Virus record (IMG/VR): IMGVR_UViG_3300030102_005217
Location: 1-39,241 of that record
From: a virus
Strand: one strand, 5' to 3'
DNA length: 39,241 bases
In this document: positions 1 through 9,300 of the stretch, in pieces
Layout: every line of letters starts with the position of its first letter
Position numbering within the stretch: position 1 is the stretch's first letter
Notes under the pieces: model-generated
Told to the model about the DNA's origin: nothing
The model's database searches: none
Seen by the model: only the letters and a program-made list of their open reading frames with translations
Translations under genes and position numbers: made by a program

Positions 1-1358
1 TGTTCTCTTCTTTGTAGAGCTCGAGCCACTCTCTCACGATTTCTGTCAACTTTTTCTTGTTCAAAGCCTAAGAATGTTTGTGTTGTTTCAGTATCGATTT
101 CTAAGGTACCATTATCAAATTTACAATTTTCAAATATAATACCATCTTTTCCTAATCGGGATTTAACGATTGCTATGGTAGCTAATCCCATTTCTTTTTG
201 TTGTAAAGTTTTAGCTACAGATATTATTACGTGTCCAACTTGTGCTTTTTTAATTGAGCCTCCCATTTGGTCAGTGGTTACAACATCTGATGATATTGAA
301 CTCCTGTTACCTTGTGTTGCTGTCCAACCAGCAATATTTAACTCGTGACACATACCTTCGAATTTTCTCATGACAGAACCTTCTCCCTTCCATTCATCAT
401 TAAATGAACGGTCTGGTAATATACAATCTATATAATCTATAAGAACAATGTCTATTTTTGTACCTTCAGAAATAATTTTTCTTACTTGGTTTTTAATTTG
501 TAACATTGTCATTTCATCTGATGGTAATTTTTTTAATATTAATTTACCTCCAGTTTTTTTCATTTCATCTGCTTTATCTAGTACAGTTTCTTTATGTTCA
601 GCTAACTTGTCATTTGGTATTCCCGTCCAACAAGTAAAATGTTTTCTTTGAATTATTTTTGGATTGTCTTCAAAAAATATTTGTAAAACATTGTATCCCA
701 TATTAAATGCTGTGTTAGCAAATCTAGTTAACATTGTGGTTTTACCCACACCTGTAGGTGCTAGTACTACACCTATTTCTCCTTTAGCTAACCCACCATT
801 TAAAATATTATCTAAACCATCCACTCCGGTAGGTAATGGATGTCTATAATCATCTTCTAGTAATTTTTCTAATTCTGTAAAAATTTCAAAACTACCCACA
901 TCTCCTTCACCTATTTTAATTGCGTCCCTAATATATTCTTCACATTTATCATAATTTTCAAATTCACCTTTTTCCATTATACTTTCTACTTTTCTAATGG
1001 CTTTTTTCAATTCTTGTTGTTTACAGAATTTTATAGATTTTTCTTTAATAAATAGATGGTCTTCAAATGAGGCATCTTTAATATCTTTTATCATATCAAA
1101 GATATTTTTTCTAGCCATTTCTGAAGATATTTCTATTCTTGTTAATTGGTCTATAGCATCAAAAGATGGTGCTGTTTGGTATTTTTCATAATATTCTTTA
1201 ATTAATTGCATAATTAATCTGAAATATTGGTTGTCAAAATATTTTGGAGTGATTGCATCAATTATTGACTGAAAAAAAGTATTATCAGTAATAATTAGAT
1301 TTAATAATTTTAATTGAAAGGTATATCCTAGATACCCAAAATTTGTTGTTTCACTCAT
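1..1358 (-). CDS. Replicative DNA helicase, DnaB/gp41-like (3' end cut by window edge)
   Basis: The reading frame runs off the left edge, so the C-terminal end is missing; 452 complete codons are visible, close to the roughly 475 residues of T4 gp41. Seen: an N-terminal helical region, a RecA-type P-loop APTGVGKTT near residues 200-208, a Walker B stretch KIDIVLIDYID near 301-311, and a region GNRSSISS followed by DQMGGSIKKAQ that fits the DnaB H4 block with its DNA-binding loop. Known for the family: hexameric ATP-driven 5'-3' unwinding at the fork, with a primase partner. The start is the ATG at 1358, which gives MSETTNFGYLGY. It is the last visible gene of the minus-strand replication operon. 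A late-type TATTTAT element lies 13 bases upstream, which is unexpected for a replication gene and may be chance. Confidence 0.93.
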   Translation of the reverse strand, partial: MSETTNFGYLGYTFQLKLLNLIITDNTFFQSIIDAITPKYFDNQYFRLIMQLIKEYYEKYQTAPSFDAIDQLTRIEISSEMARKNIFDMIKDIKDASFEDHLFIKEKSIKFCKQQELKKAIRKVESIMEKGEFENYDKCEEYIRDAIKIGEGDVGSFEIFTELEKLLEDDYRHPLPTGVDGLDNILNGGLAKGEIGVVLAPTGVGKTTMLTRFANTAFNMGYNVLQIFFEDNPKIIQRKHFTCWTGIPNDKLAEHKETVLDKADEMKKTGGKLILKKLPSDEMTMLQIKNQVRKIISEGTKIDIVLIDYIDCILPDRSFNDEWKGEGSVMRKFEGMCHELNIAGWTATQGNRSSISSDVVTTDQMGGSIKKAQVGHVIISVAKTLQQKEMGLATIAIVKSRLGKDGIIFENCKFDNGTLEIDTETTQTFLGFEQEKVDRNRERVARALQRRE

Positions 1359-1370
1359 GTGTAATTTTAT

Positions 1371-1383
1371 TTAATAATAAATA
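1371..1383 (-). promoter_or_regulatory. Late-type promoter motif (TATTTATTATTAA), weak
   Basis: Coding-strand TATTTATTATTAA lies between the stop of the 147-residue gene and the helicase ATG. It fits the element seen before many virion genes here, but the downstream gene is a replication gene, so a chance AT-rich match is possible. Confidence 0.25.
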
Positions 1384-1385
1384 CT

Positions 1386-1829
1386 TTATTCACCCACAAT
1401 GAGTGAATAATCTTGGTAGTTAGTAATAACTTTTCTTGTTGACAAAGTGTCTGTTAATTCTCTTAGAATGTAAGAAATTTGTGGTCTAATATCTACGGTG
1501 TATCTAACTTTTGGGGGATAGACATCGGCAGATAGGATTCTTTCATATATAGACTTATTTCCTTTTTTTATTGTTATCGTAAAATTTTCATCATCTGGGT
1601 TATTTTGATTTGGATTTTCTCTAAAATTACTGTCTAATAAAAATAAAGTTTTTTGTTTTAATTGTTCTTTTATAGTATTTACAATATCTGTCATAGTATA
1701 ATGTAAGTCTAAAGAATTACTAGCCTTATTATTAAAGTTTCTTACTGAAAAGAATCTTTGACATACAATATTTTTACCTAAAGTTAGTACGAATTCACAC
1801 TTTTGTGTATTATCATTTTTTTGTTTCAT
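1386..1829 (-). CDS. Unknown 147-residue phage protein
   Basis: I do not recognise this protein. It is soluble-looking, with no signal peptide or membrane segment. The N-terminal half contains LTLGKNIVCQRFFSVRNFN, and the second half alternates charged and hydrophobic residues, ending YQDYSLIVGE. It starts at an ATG (MKQKNDN) 4 bases after the stop of the exonuclease gene and lies directly before the replicative helicase, so it is co-transcribed with replication genes. A role in replication, for example as a helicase or exonuclease partner, is only a positional guess. Confidence 0.75.
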   Translation of the reverse strand: MKQKNDNTQKCEFVLTLGKNIVCQRFFSVRNFNNKASNSLDLHYTMTDIVNTIKEQLKQKTLFLLDSNFRENPNQNNPDDENFTITIKKGNKSIYERILSADVYPPKVRYTVDIRPQISYILRELTDTLSTRKVITNYQDYSLIVGE

Positions 1830-1833
1830 GTTT

Positions 1834-2859
1834 TTAATTTTTTTTACTTTTATAAAAATCTTTTTCTATTCTTGTTAATCTTAAAAATGGTCTTACAAAA
1901 TCTACCCAAGCATCATTTGTTTTCGGTAAAATATTAAGTAATCCATCTGACATCATCAAGTTTAAAGCGTTTTTCCATTCTCTTCCTTCTGGGTCCATCG
2001 CTTCTTGGGATAGGTCTGTTATTCCATTTATTGCTTTTTTGGTTAGGAATTTTTCACCAACACCTATAATATCATAATTAGTTTTTAAAACATTATTTGG
2101 TGTATTTTTTTCATTTAGAATTTTTGGGTCTTTTTGTGTTACCCCGTTAAGTATATTTTTTTCCTTAACATTCAATTTTTCTTTAGATTTAAGTGTTTCT
2201 ATGACTTCTTCTAGTGTAACTTTTTCTTCTAATATTTCTGGTTTTATTTTAACTAAGGATTTTACACCAACCATTTTTATACCATATATATTATCAGAAG
2301 AATCACCACAAATTGTTTTTACTACTCTAACATTCTCTGAAGGTATATAAACACCGTTTAATGGTACTTTTTCACCGTGTTTAAATAATTTATTTAATGA
2401 AATAATATGTAGAGAAACCTTCTTAGATATTAGTTGTAGTAAGTCTCTATCAGAAGTTAATATTATTATGTTTTCTTCTTTAGATTTTTCACAATAATAA
2501 GCCATACAATCGTCAGCTTCACACCATTTAAATGTTGCTTGTCTAACGTATAATTCTTCTAAATATTCTTGTACCCTTAATTTTTGTTTTGCGTAAGATT
2601 CTAAATCTTCATTTTTTCTAGACTTTAATCTTCTATTTAATTTATATTCAGGATATATTTCCAGTCTTGGTTTGGTGTTATTTTCTCCATCCCAAAAAAC
2701 AACTACTTTACTAATAACATAGTCATCTATTAATTTTCTTAATGTATTTAAAAAATGATAAAGCCCACCTATGTGTTCCTCACCATGATACATATTTTTA
2801 ATACCATGAAAACCTGTATTTAATAATGAATTTCCGTCAACTAATAATGTTCTTACCAA
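1834..2859 (-). CDS. 5'-3' exonuclease / RNase H, FEN (PIN-like) family
   Basis: Family role: flap or 5'-3' exonuclease that removes RNA primers during lagging-strand synthesis, the job of T4 RNase H. Seen: the first strand with the metal ligand in LLVDGNSLL (Asp8), VVFWDGE (Asp57), CEADDCMAYY (Glu114, Asp116, Asp117), TSDRDLLQLI (Asp137, Asp139) and CGDSSDNIYGIKMVGVKSL (Asp186, Asp189), the last leading into the helix-3-turn-helix DNA-binding segment. All expected acidic positions are present. The length of 341 is near the family norm. The only start that keeps the conserved N-terminus is TTG at 2859; the ATG just upstream (2864) is in another frame and gives only M-S-W-stop. The gene lies between the FKBP gene and the unknown 147-residue gene. 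Confidence 0.9.
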   Translation of the reverse strand: MVRTLLVDGNSLLNTGFHGIKNMYHGEEHIGGLYHFLNTLRKLIDDYVISKVVVFWDGENNTKPRLEIYPEYKLNRRLKSRKNEDLESYAKQKLRVQEYLEELYVRQATFKWCEADDCMAYYCEKSKEENIIILTSDRDLLQLISKKVSLHIISLNKLFKHGEKVPLNGVYIPSENVRVVKTICGDSSDNIYGIKMVGVKSLVKIKPEILEEKVTLEEVIETLKSKEKLNVKEKNILNGVTQKDPKILNEKNTPNNVLKTNYDIIGVGEKFLTKKAINGITDLSQEAMDPEGREWKNALNLMMSDGLLNILPKTNDAWVDFVRPFLRLTRIEKDFYKSKKN

Positions 2860-2889
2860 GACATTTAATTAAAAGGGTTAAACAATTTT

Positions 2890-3324
2890 TTACTCTACTA
2901 CTTCTACTAACTCAATTTCAAAATTTAAATCTTCACCAGCTAATGGATGATTCATATCTAAATTTACACTTTCCTCTTCAATTTTAACAATTTGTCCTTG
3001 TACTGGTCTACCTTGGTTGTCTTGTCCTTGTACAAATCCATTCATTTCAAAGTTCATTTGTGGTGGAAATTCATTCTTTTTAACTGTTATAACAGCTTCT
3101 GTAATGTATTCACCGTAAGCTTCTTTAGCCTCTAATTTAACTTTAGTTTTTTCACCCACATCTAAATCTTTAACAGCATCATTAAATCCTTTTAATAATT
3201 TACCGTCATCTATTGCAAATTCTAATGTTTGTTTTCTTTCTCTTGAGTTGTCAAATTCTGAACCATCTTTTAATGTACCGACATAGTGTACTTTTACTTT
3301 ATCTCCTGATTTTAATTTAGTCAT
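2890..3324 (-). CDS. FKBP-type peptidyl-prolyl isomerase, SlyD-like
   Basis: Family role: cis-trans isomerisation of prolyl bonds, with chaperone activity carried by an inserted flap domain. Seen: FKBP strands KVKVHYVGTLKDGSEFDNS (about 10-28) and GFNDAVKDLDVGEK (about 46-59), then EAYGEY and an insert-in-flap segment at about 76-121, then NHPLAGEDLNFEIELVEV near the C-terminus, the SlyD signature. The 144 residues match SlyD without its metal-binding tail; there is no His/Cys-rich tail. The start ATG overlaps the UvsX stop by 8 bases (ATGACTAA), implying translational coupling. The partner is unknown. Its place inside a replication operon suggests it folds or switches a replication protein, which is inference. 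Confidence 0.92.
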   Translation of the reverse strand: MTKLKSGDKVKVHYVGTLKDGSEFDNSRERKQTLEFAIDDGKLLKGFNDAVKDLDVGEKTKVKLEAKEAYGEYITEAVITVKKNEFPPQMNFEMNGFVQGQDNQGRPVQGQIVKIEEESVNLDMNHPLAGEDLNFEIELVEVVE

Positions 3325-4321
3325 TTTCTTTTTCTATTTTTAGGTCGAAATCACCACCAACACCTAATTGGTTAGACCAGAAGGTAGCATTTTCTTGTTT
3401 ATATTTTTCTATTGATTTTTTTTCTTCACTGGCTTCTCTTCCAGCTATAAAACCATGTGGTGTTATAAGTATTTTACCATCCTCATAACCCAAACCATTA
3501 ACATGGTTTTTCATTATAGTTATTTTTGTTCTTGTAGCAAATTTTACTTTTCGTTTTTCTTTGACCGCTGTAATATTTGTAGTACCACCATTTTTTTGGT
3601 TTCCAAATCTAAATACTAGAGTTGAGTTTAACCATAGTGACTCACCACCCTTAGCTTTAATTTTAGGTTGTCCAAATGGGTTATCTGGTAATTCAACCCA
3701 AGGTTGGTTAACAACAACTAATGTATTTGTGTGTTTTGAATCTTGTCTTCTTGATTTACCGATTCTTTGGTTTAAACCCATACCTATTTTATCAGCTAGT
3801 GTGGCTGCATTATGCATTTTACCACCTTTACCTTCAAAAGTCATTTTACAAGGTACGGAACCAACAGAATCCCATAAAAATAATAAATCATACTCTAATT
3901 CACCTTTATCTTGAGCATCAAGTAAACTATTAATATAATCTGTAATTTCTTCTATATACTGAAAGTCGTTATTGAACAAGAAAAATCCGTCCCAGTCTAT
4001 TTCACCTGTAGTTTTATCAACAACTTCCTCACAATCAAATCCTAAAATTTTTGCGTGTTCAAAACCCCATTTTTGTTCGGTAATTATTAAAACAGGTAGA
4101 ATACCTTTTTTTTGTGCATCAACTGCTGTCTTTATCAAAGCTGTTGTTTTACCAGTATCTGAGTGACCTAAAAACATTTGTAAATGACCCATCGCTGGTC
4201 CTGGTAAACCTGTGGCATCAAGGAAAGCTTTCCCTAAATCAAAAAATCTTTCTGGTTTAAAGTTAGCTTTCTTTGAAAATTTATTTTTTAAGTCTGAAAA
4301 TGTTCTTTTTTTCAATGCCAT
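3317..4321 (-). CDS. uvsX: UvsX-like RecA-family recombinase
   Basis: Role: ATP-dependent strand-exchange filament for recombination-dependent replication and repair, loaded on ssDNA coated with the gp32-like protein. Seen: Walker A GHSDTGKT at about residues 52-59, the catalytic region IITEQKWGFEHA, a Walker B strand LLFLWDSVGSVP, and the L1/L2 DNA-binding region around NTLVVVNQPWVELPDNPFG and AKGGESLWLNSTLVFRFG. The length of 334 is a little shorter than T4 UvsX (about 390). The gene starts with ATG 10 bases after the stop of the gp32-like gene, and its stop overlaps the start of the FKBP gene. Order SSB, recombinase, FKBP, exonuclease, helicase forms one minus-strand operon. Confidence 0.93.
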   Translation of the reverse strand: MALKKRTFSDLKNKFSKKANFKPERFFDLGKAFLDATGLPGPAMGHLQMFLGHSDTGKTTALIKTAVDAQKKGILPVLIITEQKWGFEHAKILGFDCEEVVDKTTGEIDWDGFFLFNNDFQYIEEITDYINSLLDAQDKGELEYDLLFLWDSVGSVPCKMTFEGKGGKMHNAATLADKIGMGLNQRIGKSRRQDSKHTNTLVVVNQPWVELPDNPFGQPKIKAKGGESLWLNSTLVFRFGNQKNGGTTNITAVKEKRKVKFATRTKITIMKNHVNGLGYEDGKILITPHGFIAGREASEEKKSIEKYKQENATFWSNQLGVGGDFDLKIEKEND

Positions 4322-4331
4322 AATACACTAA

Positions 4332-5198
4332 TTAAAATGGTAAGTCTTCGTCTTGTGGGTCATTGGCTTGTGGGTCAGTTGTCCCCATAGTAGTTGTATT
4401 AGTTACATTTTTATTACTATTAGGGTCATCATAAACATACTTCTTTAATTCTGAATCCCAAACTGGGTCCAAACCTTTAGAAATAGCTTCTAAATACTCA
4501 ACTGGTTTTTGTGAATAAACATCTTTCCAAGTTCTTTCATCACCAGTCCATTCTTTTACTTTAGTATCATCTTCAGATAATTTTCCTGGGTCCTCGTACA
4601 TAACTGAAGAAACTGTTGTATATTCTCCTCTCCCACCTGGTAGTGGTACTGATTGTAAAACTAAAATTAAATCTCTACCTTCATTAATATCGGTAACATC
4701 ACCTTTATTTCTCCAAATTGGTATGATTTTATCTATTGGTCCATCACCTTTCCAATTGTGTTTAAATCTCCAAAATTTAACACCATCTTCCTCATTGTCT
4801 CTATCAACAACTTTAACTATATAAAATTTTTGTGAACGATAAGAACGTGCTAATTCTTTTGATTGTGCATCACCAGCTAATCTTAAAGCCTCTTCAACTT
4901 CATTTAATGGACTTCTTTCACCTGATGGTTTTCCGTCTGAATTTTTACCTGGGTCATAAAGTTTTTGCCATCTTCCTTGGATTTGTACATTATGAAAATA
5001 TACTTCTTTAAAGGGTGACGTACCGTCTGTAGTTGGTATAATTCTTATTCTTTTTTCTCCTGATTTTGTTCCTTTTGGTAACATGATTGAAAGATATTGT
5101 TTCATTCTTTCTTCTGATGTCATTTGTGGTTTTGTGGAACCACCACTTTGTTTGTTTTTTTCGTATTGGGCTAAAACCGCGTCTAAACTATTACTCAT
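4332..5198 (-). CDS. Single-stranded DNA-binding protein, gp32-like with an SSB-type C-terminal tip
   Basis: Role: coats ssDNA in replication and recombination. Seen: 288 residues; a basic N-terminal segment; a central region at about 45-245 with aromatic and basic residues typical of the phage gp32 fold (YFHNVQIQGRWQKLYDPGK, FWRFKHNWKGDGPIDKIIPIW); then a low-complexity Asn/Thr linker and the acidic end DPQDEDLPF. Unlike T4 gp32 there is no cysteine at all, so the zinc-binding element is missing. The last residues resemble the DDDIPF tip by which bacterial SSB recruits partners. Position directly before UvsX supports the call. A host-like promoter candidate lies upstream at 5238-5269. Confidence 0.85.
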   Translation of the reverse strand: MSNSLDAVLAQYEKNKQSGGSTKPQMTSEERMKQYLSIMLPKGTKSGEKRIRIIPTTDGTSPFKEVYFHNVQIQGRWQKLYDPGKNSDGKPSGERSPLNEVEEALRLAGDAQSKELARSYRSQKFYIVKVVDRDNEEDGVKFWRFKHNWKGDGPIDKIIPIWRNKGDVTDINEGRDLILVLQSVPLPGGRGEYTTVSSVMYEDPGKLSEDDTKVKEWTGDERTWKDVYSQKPVEYLEAISKGLDPVWDSELKKYVYDDPNSNKNVTNTTTMGTTDPQANDPQDEDLPF

Positions 5199-5237
5199 TA
5201 TATTTTTTTTTATAACATTAATTAATAAATCTTTGTT

Positions 5238-5269
5238 TAAATATAATAATATAAGTTGGGGATGTCAAA
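5238..5269 (-). promoter_or_regulatory. Candidate host-type promoter for the gp32-like operon
   Basis: Reading the minus strand, TTTG (5269-5266) is followed after 20 bases by TATATTTA (5245-5238), one base away from the Bacteroidota -7 consensus TAnnTTTG. It lies about 40 bases before the ATG of the gp32-like gene. The match is imperfect. Confidence 0.35.
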
Positions 5270-5286
5270 CAAAGAATAACTAAATT

Positions 5287-6018
5287 TTATTCTTCTTCCT
5301 CTTCTGGACTTGAAAAGCTTTTTTTGATGTCGTCTTGACTAAAATCTTCGACTTCATCTTTTGTTAAAATATATTGTTTTTTACCTGTTTTATCAAAAAC
5401 TTCTTCTTTGTCTGTAAAAAAGTCACTTAGATTTTGACTGTAAGGTCCACTATCATGTTTTCTTAAACCTAATTTTTCTTCTGGTGTACGTGGACGATAC
5501 TCTTCTATTTTATTTTCTAAATTGCCTATTTTTTGAACCATGTCATCCATAGAAGTCAGATAACTTTCTAAGTCTGATAATTTATTCATTAAATCATCTA
5601 GACTTTCACTATTTTTAGCAAGTATGTCTTTTTGGTCGGATAATTCTGTATTTGCTTCTTCTTGTTTTGTAACTAAGTCTGTGACATCTAGTTCTTTTGT
5701 ATCTCCACCAGAAGTATCTTCAATACCAACATCTAAACTTTCTTCACCACCATCAACACCTTCAATTTCAGTATCAACAGCAGTATCTTCTAATTCATTA
5801 TCTGCAGGTTCAGCTGTAGGTTCTTCTTCGGTAGGTACTTCATCTTCAACCTCTTGTTCATCCATGTTGAATCTTTTAGATAACCTTTCTAAGTGACTTC
5901 CCATACCTAAACTAGAGACACCACCAACCATTTGTTCGTCCAGATTTTGGGTGTTGTGGTTAATCTCTTTAAACCTACTTAATTCTTCTAATAATTTTTT
6001 TTCTAATTCTTTAGCCAT
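5287..6018 (-). CDS. Acidic coiled-coil protein of unknown function
   Basis: I do not recognise this 243-residue protein. Residues 52-110 are extremely acidic and rich in Glu, Asp, Thr and Val with almost no bulky hydrophobics. Residues of about 112-172 look like a coiled coil (KQEEANTELSDQKDILAKN and a following run with Leu/Met spacing). The C-terminus ends SSPEEEEE. There is no signal peptide. The start overlaps the stop of the preceding 79-residue gene by 8 bases (ATGGCTAA). It lies between the tail module and the gp32-like gene, so it could be a minor virion, scaffold-like or transcription-accessory protein; none of these is shown by the sequence. Confidence 0.72.
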   Translation of the reverse strand: MAKELEKKLLEELSRFKEINHNTQNLDEQMVGGVSSLGMGSHLERLSKRFNMDEQEVEDEVPTEEEPTAEPADNELEDTAVDTEIEGVDGGEESLDVGIEDTSGGDTKELDVTDLVTKQEEANTELSDQKDILAKNSESLDDLMNKLSDLESYLTSMDDMVQKIGNLENKIEEYRPRTPEEKLGLRKHDSGPYSQNLSDFFTDKEEVFDKTGKKQYILTKDEVEDFSQDDIKKSFSSPEEEEE

Positions 6019-6250
6019 TTAACAATTGTTTTACCTCTCCAGATGGAGACTCTACCTGTACTTTACGATTTACTCTTATGCTATTTTCAACTCTTTCTAT
6101 TAAACCATCTCTACTCCTAATAGTATAACAAATACCAGTATCTAAATCACAAACTTGTTGTCCTTGTTCGTTTGCACCATTTTCTACAATATTATCTGTT
6201 TTTTTGCCTAAAAAATTACCTAGTTTTTGTCTTAAACTCTCTGAAATCAT
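6011..6250 (-). CDS. Unknown 79-residue protein
   Basis: A small protein starting MISESLRQKLGNFLGKK. The centre CDLDTGICYTIRSRDGLIERV has two cysteines seven residues apart, followed by RVNRKVQVESPSGEVKQL, which reads like a short beta-rich fold. No family recognised. It overlaps the next gene by 8 bases, a strong sign that it is truly translated, and has a late-type promoter motif about 10 bases before its ATG. It probably belongs with the virion genes upstream. Confidence 0.7.
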   Translation of the reverse strand: MISESLRQKLGNFLGKKTDNIVENGANEQGQQVCDLDTGICYTIRSRDGLIERVENSIRVNRKVQVESPSGEVKQLLNG

Positions 6251-6259
6251 GATTCTTTT

Positions 6260-6271
6260 TTTATATAAATA
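6260..6271 (-). promoter_or_regulatory. Late-type promoter motif (TATTTATATAAA)
   Basis: Coding-strand TATTTATATAAA lies 9 bases before the ATG at 6250, inside the 57-base gap after the giant hub gene. It matches the recurrent element seen before virion genes. Confidence 0.45.
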
Positions 6272-6307
6272 TCATTAAAGTTAATAATAGTCAACTTAAA
6301 CTATAAA

Positions 6308-9300
6308 TTATGTTGGTTCTGGTGGACGATAACTAAATAAGAAGTGTTTAGGGTTTAAAATATGTTCTACAACACTTCCGTCTTCTTGACCAACACCTCT
6401 CCTAATTTCTAAATGTAAATGTTGTCCTTTAGATTTTCCAGTGTTACCTAATTTACCCAATCTTTTTCCATTCATAATATTACCATCAAACCTACCTATA
6501 GCATTTTTATTTATTACCGATTCTGCTCCATTATTTGCTGCTACTAAAATACCCTCTCTTAAATAAGAATACGTAACTTTATAGTAAGCTGTTTCATCAA
6601 CAACAGGATTTTCTATTAACGTTTTTGTTATTTCAATAAAATTACCTCTAGCACAATTTTCATTAGTATTTCCAATTATACAACCGTCTATAACATCTGT
6701 TACCAAACCATCCATTATTGGGTACACATCTATACCGGTTTCACTTGTAGCTAATTCAGTAAATTCTATTTTTGGAGTTAAGTCTACACCTAGATGTGGT
6801 TCTAATGGATTATCCTCTGATATATCCACTAAAGTTGGATTTATAGCATCGCCCCAGAATATATTATCTTCAGATAAAGAAACGTAAGTTGAACCGCTGT
6901 CTATATACCCATTTTGATTTGGTGTTAGTTTCATTTGTTGTGGTGTAGCTGTTAAGTCGTCATAATAATAATTTGGTTGTTTAGTTTCTCTTAGATTTGC
7001 TTCCGCTTCTTTGTATAAACTTTCATTAACTCTTTGAACTAGGTCATCAATTCTTGGTAATTTAGGTATTGGTACTCTAACACCTTCAAAACTAGTTTCT
7101 ATTGTATTTGGTCTTATATCATGTTCTACATTAATAATTAAGTAAGGGCCATTAAACATAGGTAAATATCTTAACTGAAAATATTGTGTTGGTTGGATTG
7201 TTACATTACCCATACAGGTAATTTTTGCTGTGTATGACCTACTAGCATAAACATTAAATAGTGATAGTGACGCCATAGTTGTGGCTCCACCCCCACCTGA
7301 ATTTGCCATTTCCTGTAAAATTTTATAACTCTCAGCAGTGTTTTGGTATTGTGACTGGTCGAGAGTTACCGATTCAAATATATTTTGGTTTGGTATTCCA
7401 AAATCTACGTTGAATCCCATTACTTTATTGGATAAATTTCTATCCCCACATTCTTCAGCTAGTAATGGATTATTAGCTGTGTTATTAACATTAAAAGTAT
7501 CTGTACTATATCCATTATTTGATGTTTTAACGTCTAGTTGACTGGACGTTTTACCAACATACTGACAAAGAAAAGCTGGTCTAGAGTCTAGATAATCAAC
7601 CGTTGTAAATGTACCAAACATAGCATTACCTTGTAATTGTGAATTATCACCTTCTACATTAAAGAAGTTTATGTATGATGGTAATGGTATAAAATTAAAA
7701 TAATTGTTGGCTAAAATAATACTCAGATAACTAGCTATGCTTTGGGTTAGTGTTTTAGAACTCGCGTCTGCAAATGGTGAATCTAAAGCTAGAATATCCC
7801 ATATATTAACAATCGCTTCATTACCTATATCTCTATTGGCTCTATCTAAAAATAAAAACCTTTCAAAAAGTGTACCACCAGTAGCTGTTAAATTAATTCC
7901 TGAAACCCACCTATCATTTAAAGTTTTAAAACCACTATAAAGTTCTAATTTTAAATCATCTGCCTCCACATCTGGTCTATCAGTTGGTTCTTTTAACTTA
8001 TTTAGATTTTGTTCTTTTTTAATTTTTTTCTTAGTCTCTTTTAGTATAACATTAACATAATTTTCTTCTTTATTATTTAAAACAGCTAATTCATCAACTA
8101 GAAGTTTAAAATATTCATGAGCGGGTATATTACCTTGGGTTACACAATGTGTACCATACATTCTAATTATAGGTGCAAATGCTTCTATATTACTACTATT
8201 AAAAGTAATACCATTACCATCAGGTCTTGCTGTAACAAAGAAGTTATAAAATGGATTACTTGTATCTGTTGGTACTAGTATGTCAAAAGCATTGTTGTTT
8301 GGGTAGTGTTCTCCCACATTAATTTGCATATCTATATGTTCTGGTGTTAGAGGTGGAAAAGCCCCACCTGGTGATGTTGGTATTGTTATATTTGATTCTA
8401 GATAATTTCCAAAATCATAATCTGGATTATTATTGTGTAAACCCATTAAATTTTGCATAACAGTAGACCCATTAACAATCATATCTAGATTGGTAGTTGA
8501 GTTATGAGCGTAATTAACATCAGTATATAATAATTCTTTTACTTTTTGAGTAAACTTTTTTTCTTGACCTATTAATAGTTCTTTAGCATTTATAGAATCA
8601 ACCAATAAAGTTAATGGGCTTAAATTATAATCTTCTATTACAGTAATTTCTTTTATAAATTGTTTAAATGTACCCCCCTTATTAAGTGGGTTATCTAAAC
8701 TAGCGTAAGCTAAAAACATTTTTTCAAACTCGTCTAGTTGATATTTGTTAAACACGCCTCTTAATTCTTCTATAGTAGAATAATTAGGATTCTCAATTAA
8801 AGACCATGGTGTAGACTGTAGATTAGTGTTGGGGTTTGTTTCTTTAAAATATCTATTACTTAAGGGTTGGTATGCTGATTTATGTTGGAAGTATCCTTTA
8901 GGTGATGAGTGCCATAATAGTCTTGCAGCTCCATTATGTAATGAGTTTACGTTGTTACCTGGAGTACTTGGGTTCAATGAACCCTCGTCTTCAAAGGCTG
9001 GTGCTTCAGTCCAATTTATTCCACCACAAGAAGGATATAAAATAAAATACCTCTCAGGTTTTATCTGATTACCAAATTTAACACCTAAACTTTCATCGTT
9101 AATATTCTTTGAATCTAGATAAACATTATAATAATTTACTTTTGTACCATTACTTGTAAATGATAGATTTGTTTCATTTTCAATTGTTAAATTTAAATCT
9201 ACGTTAGGAAAAACTAATGGGTTAAATATAAGATTTAATGGTTGTCCAGCTGGTGGTGGTGTATAACTAGAAACGTTATTTGTTGCTATGTATTGAATTG

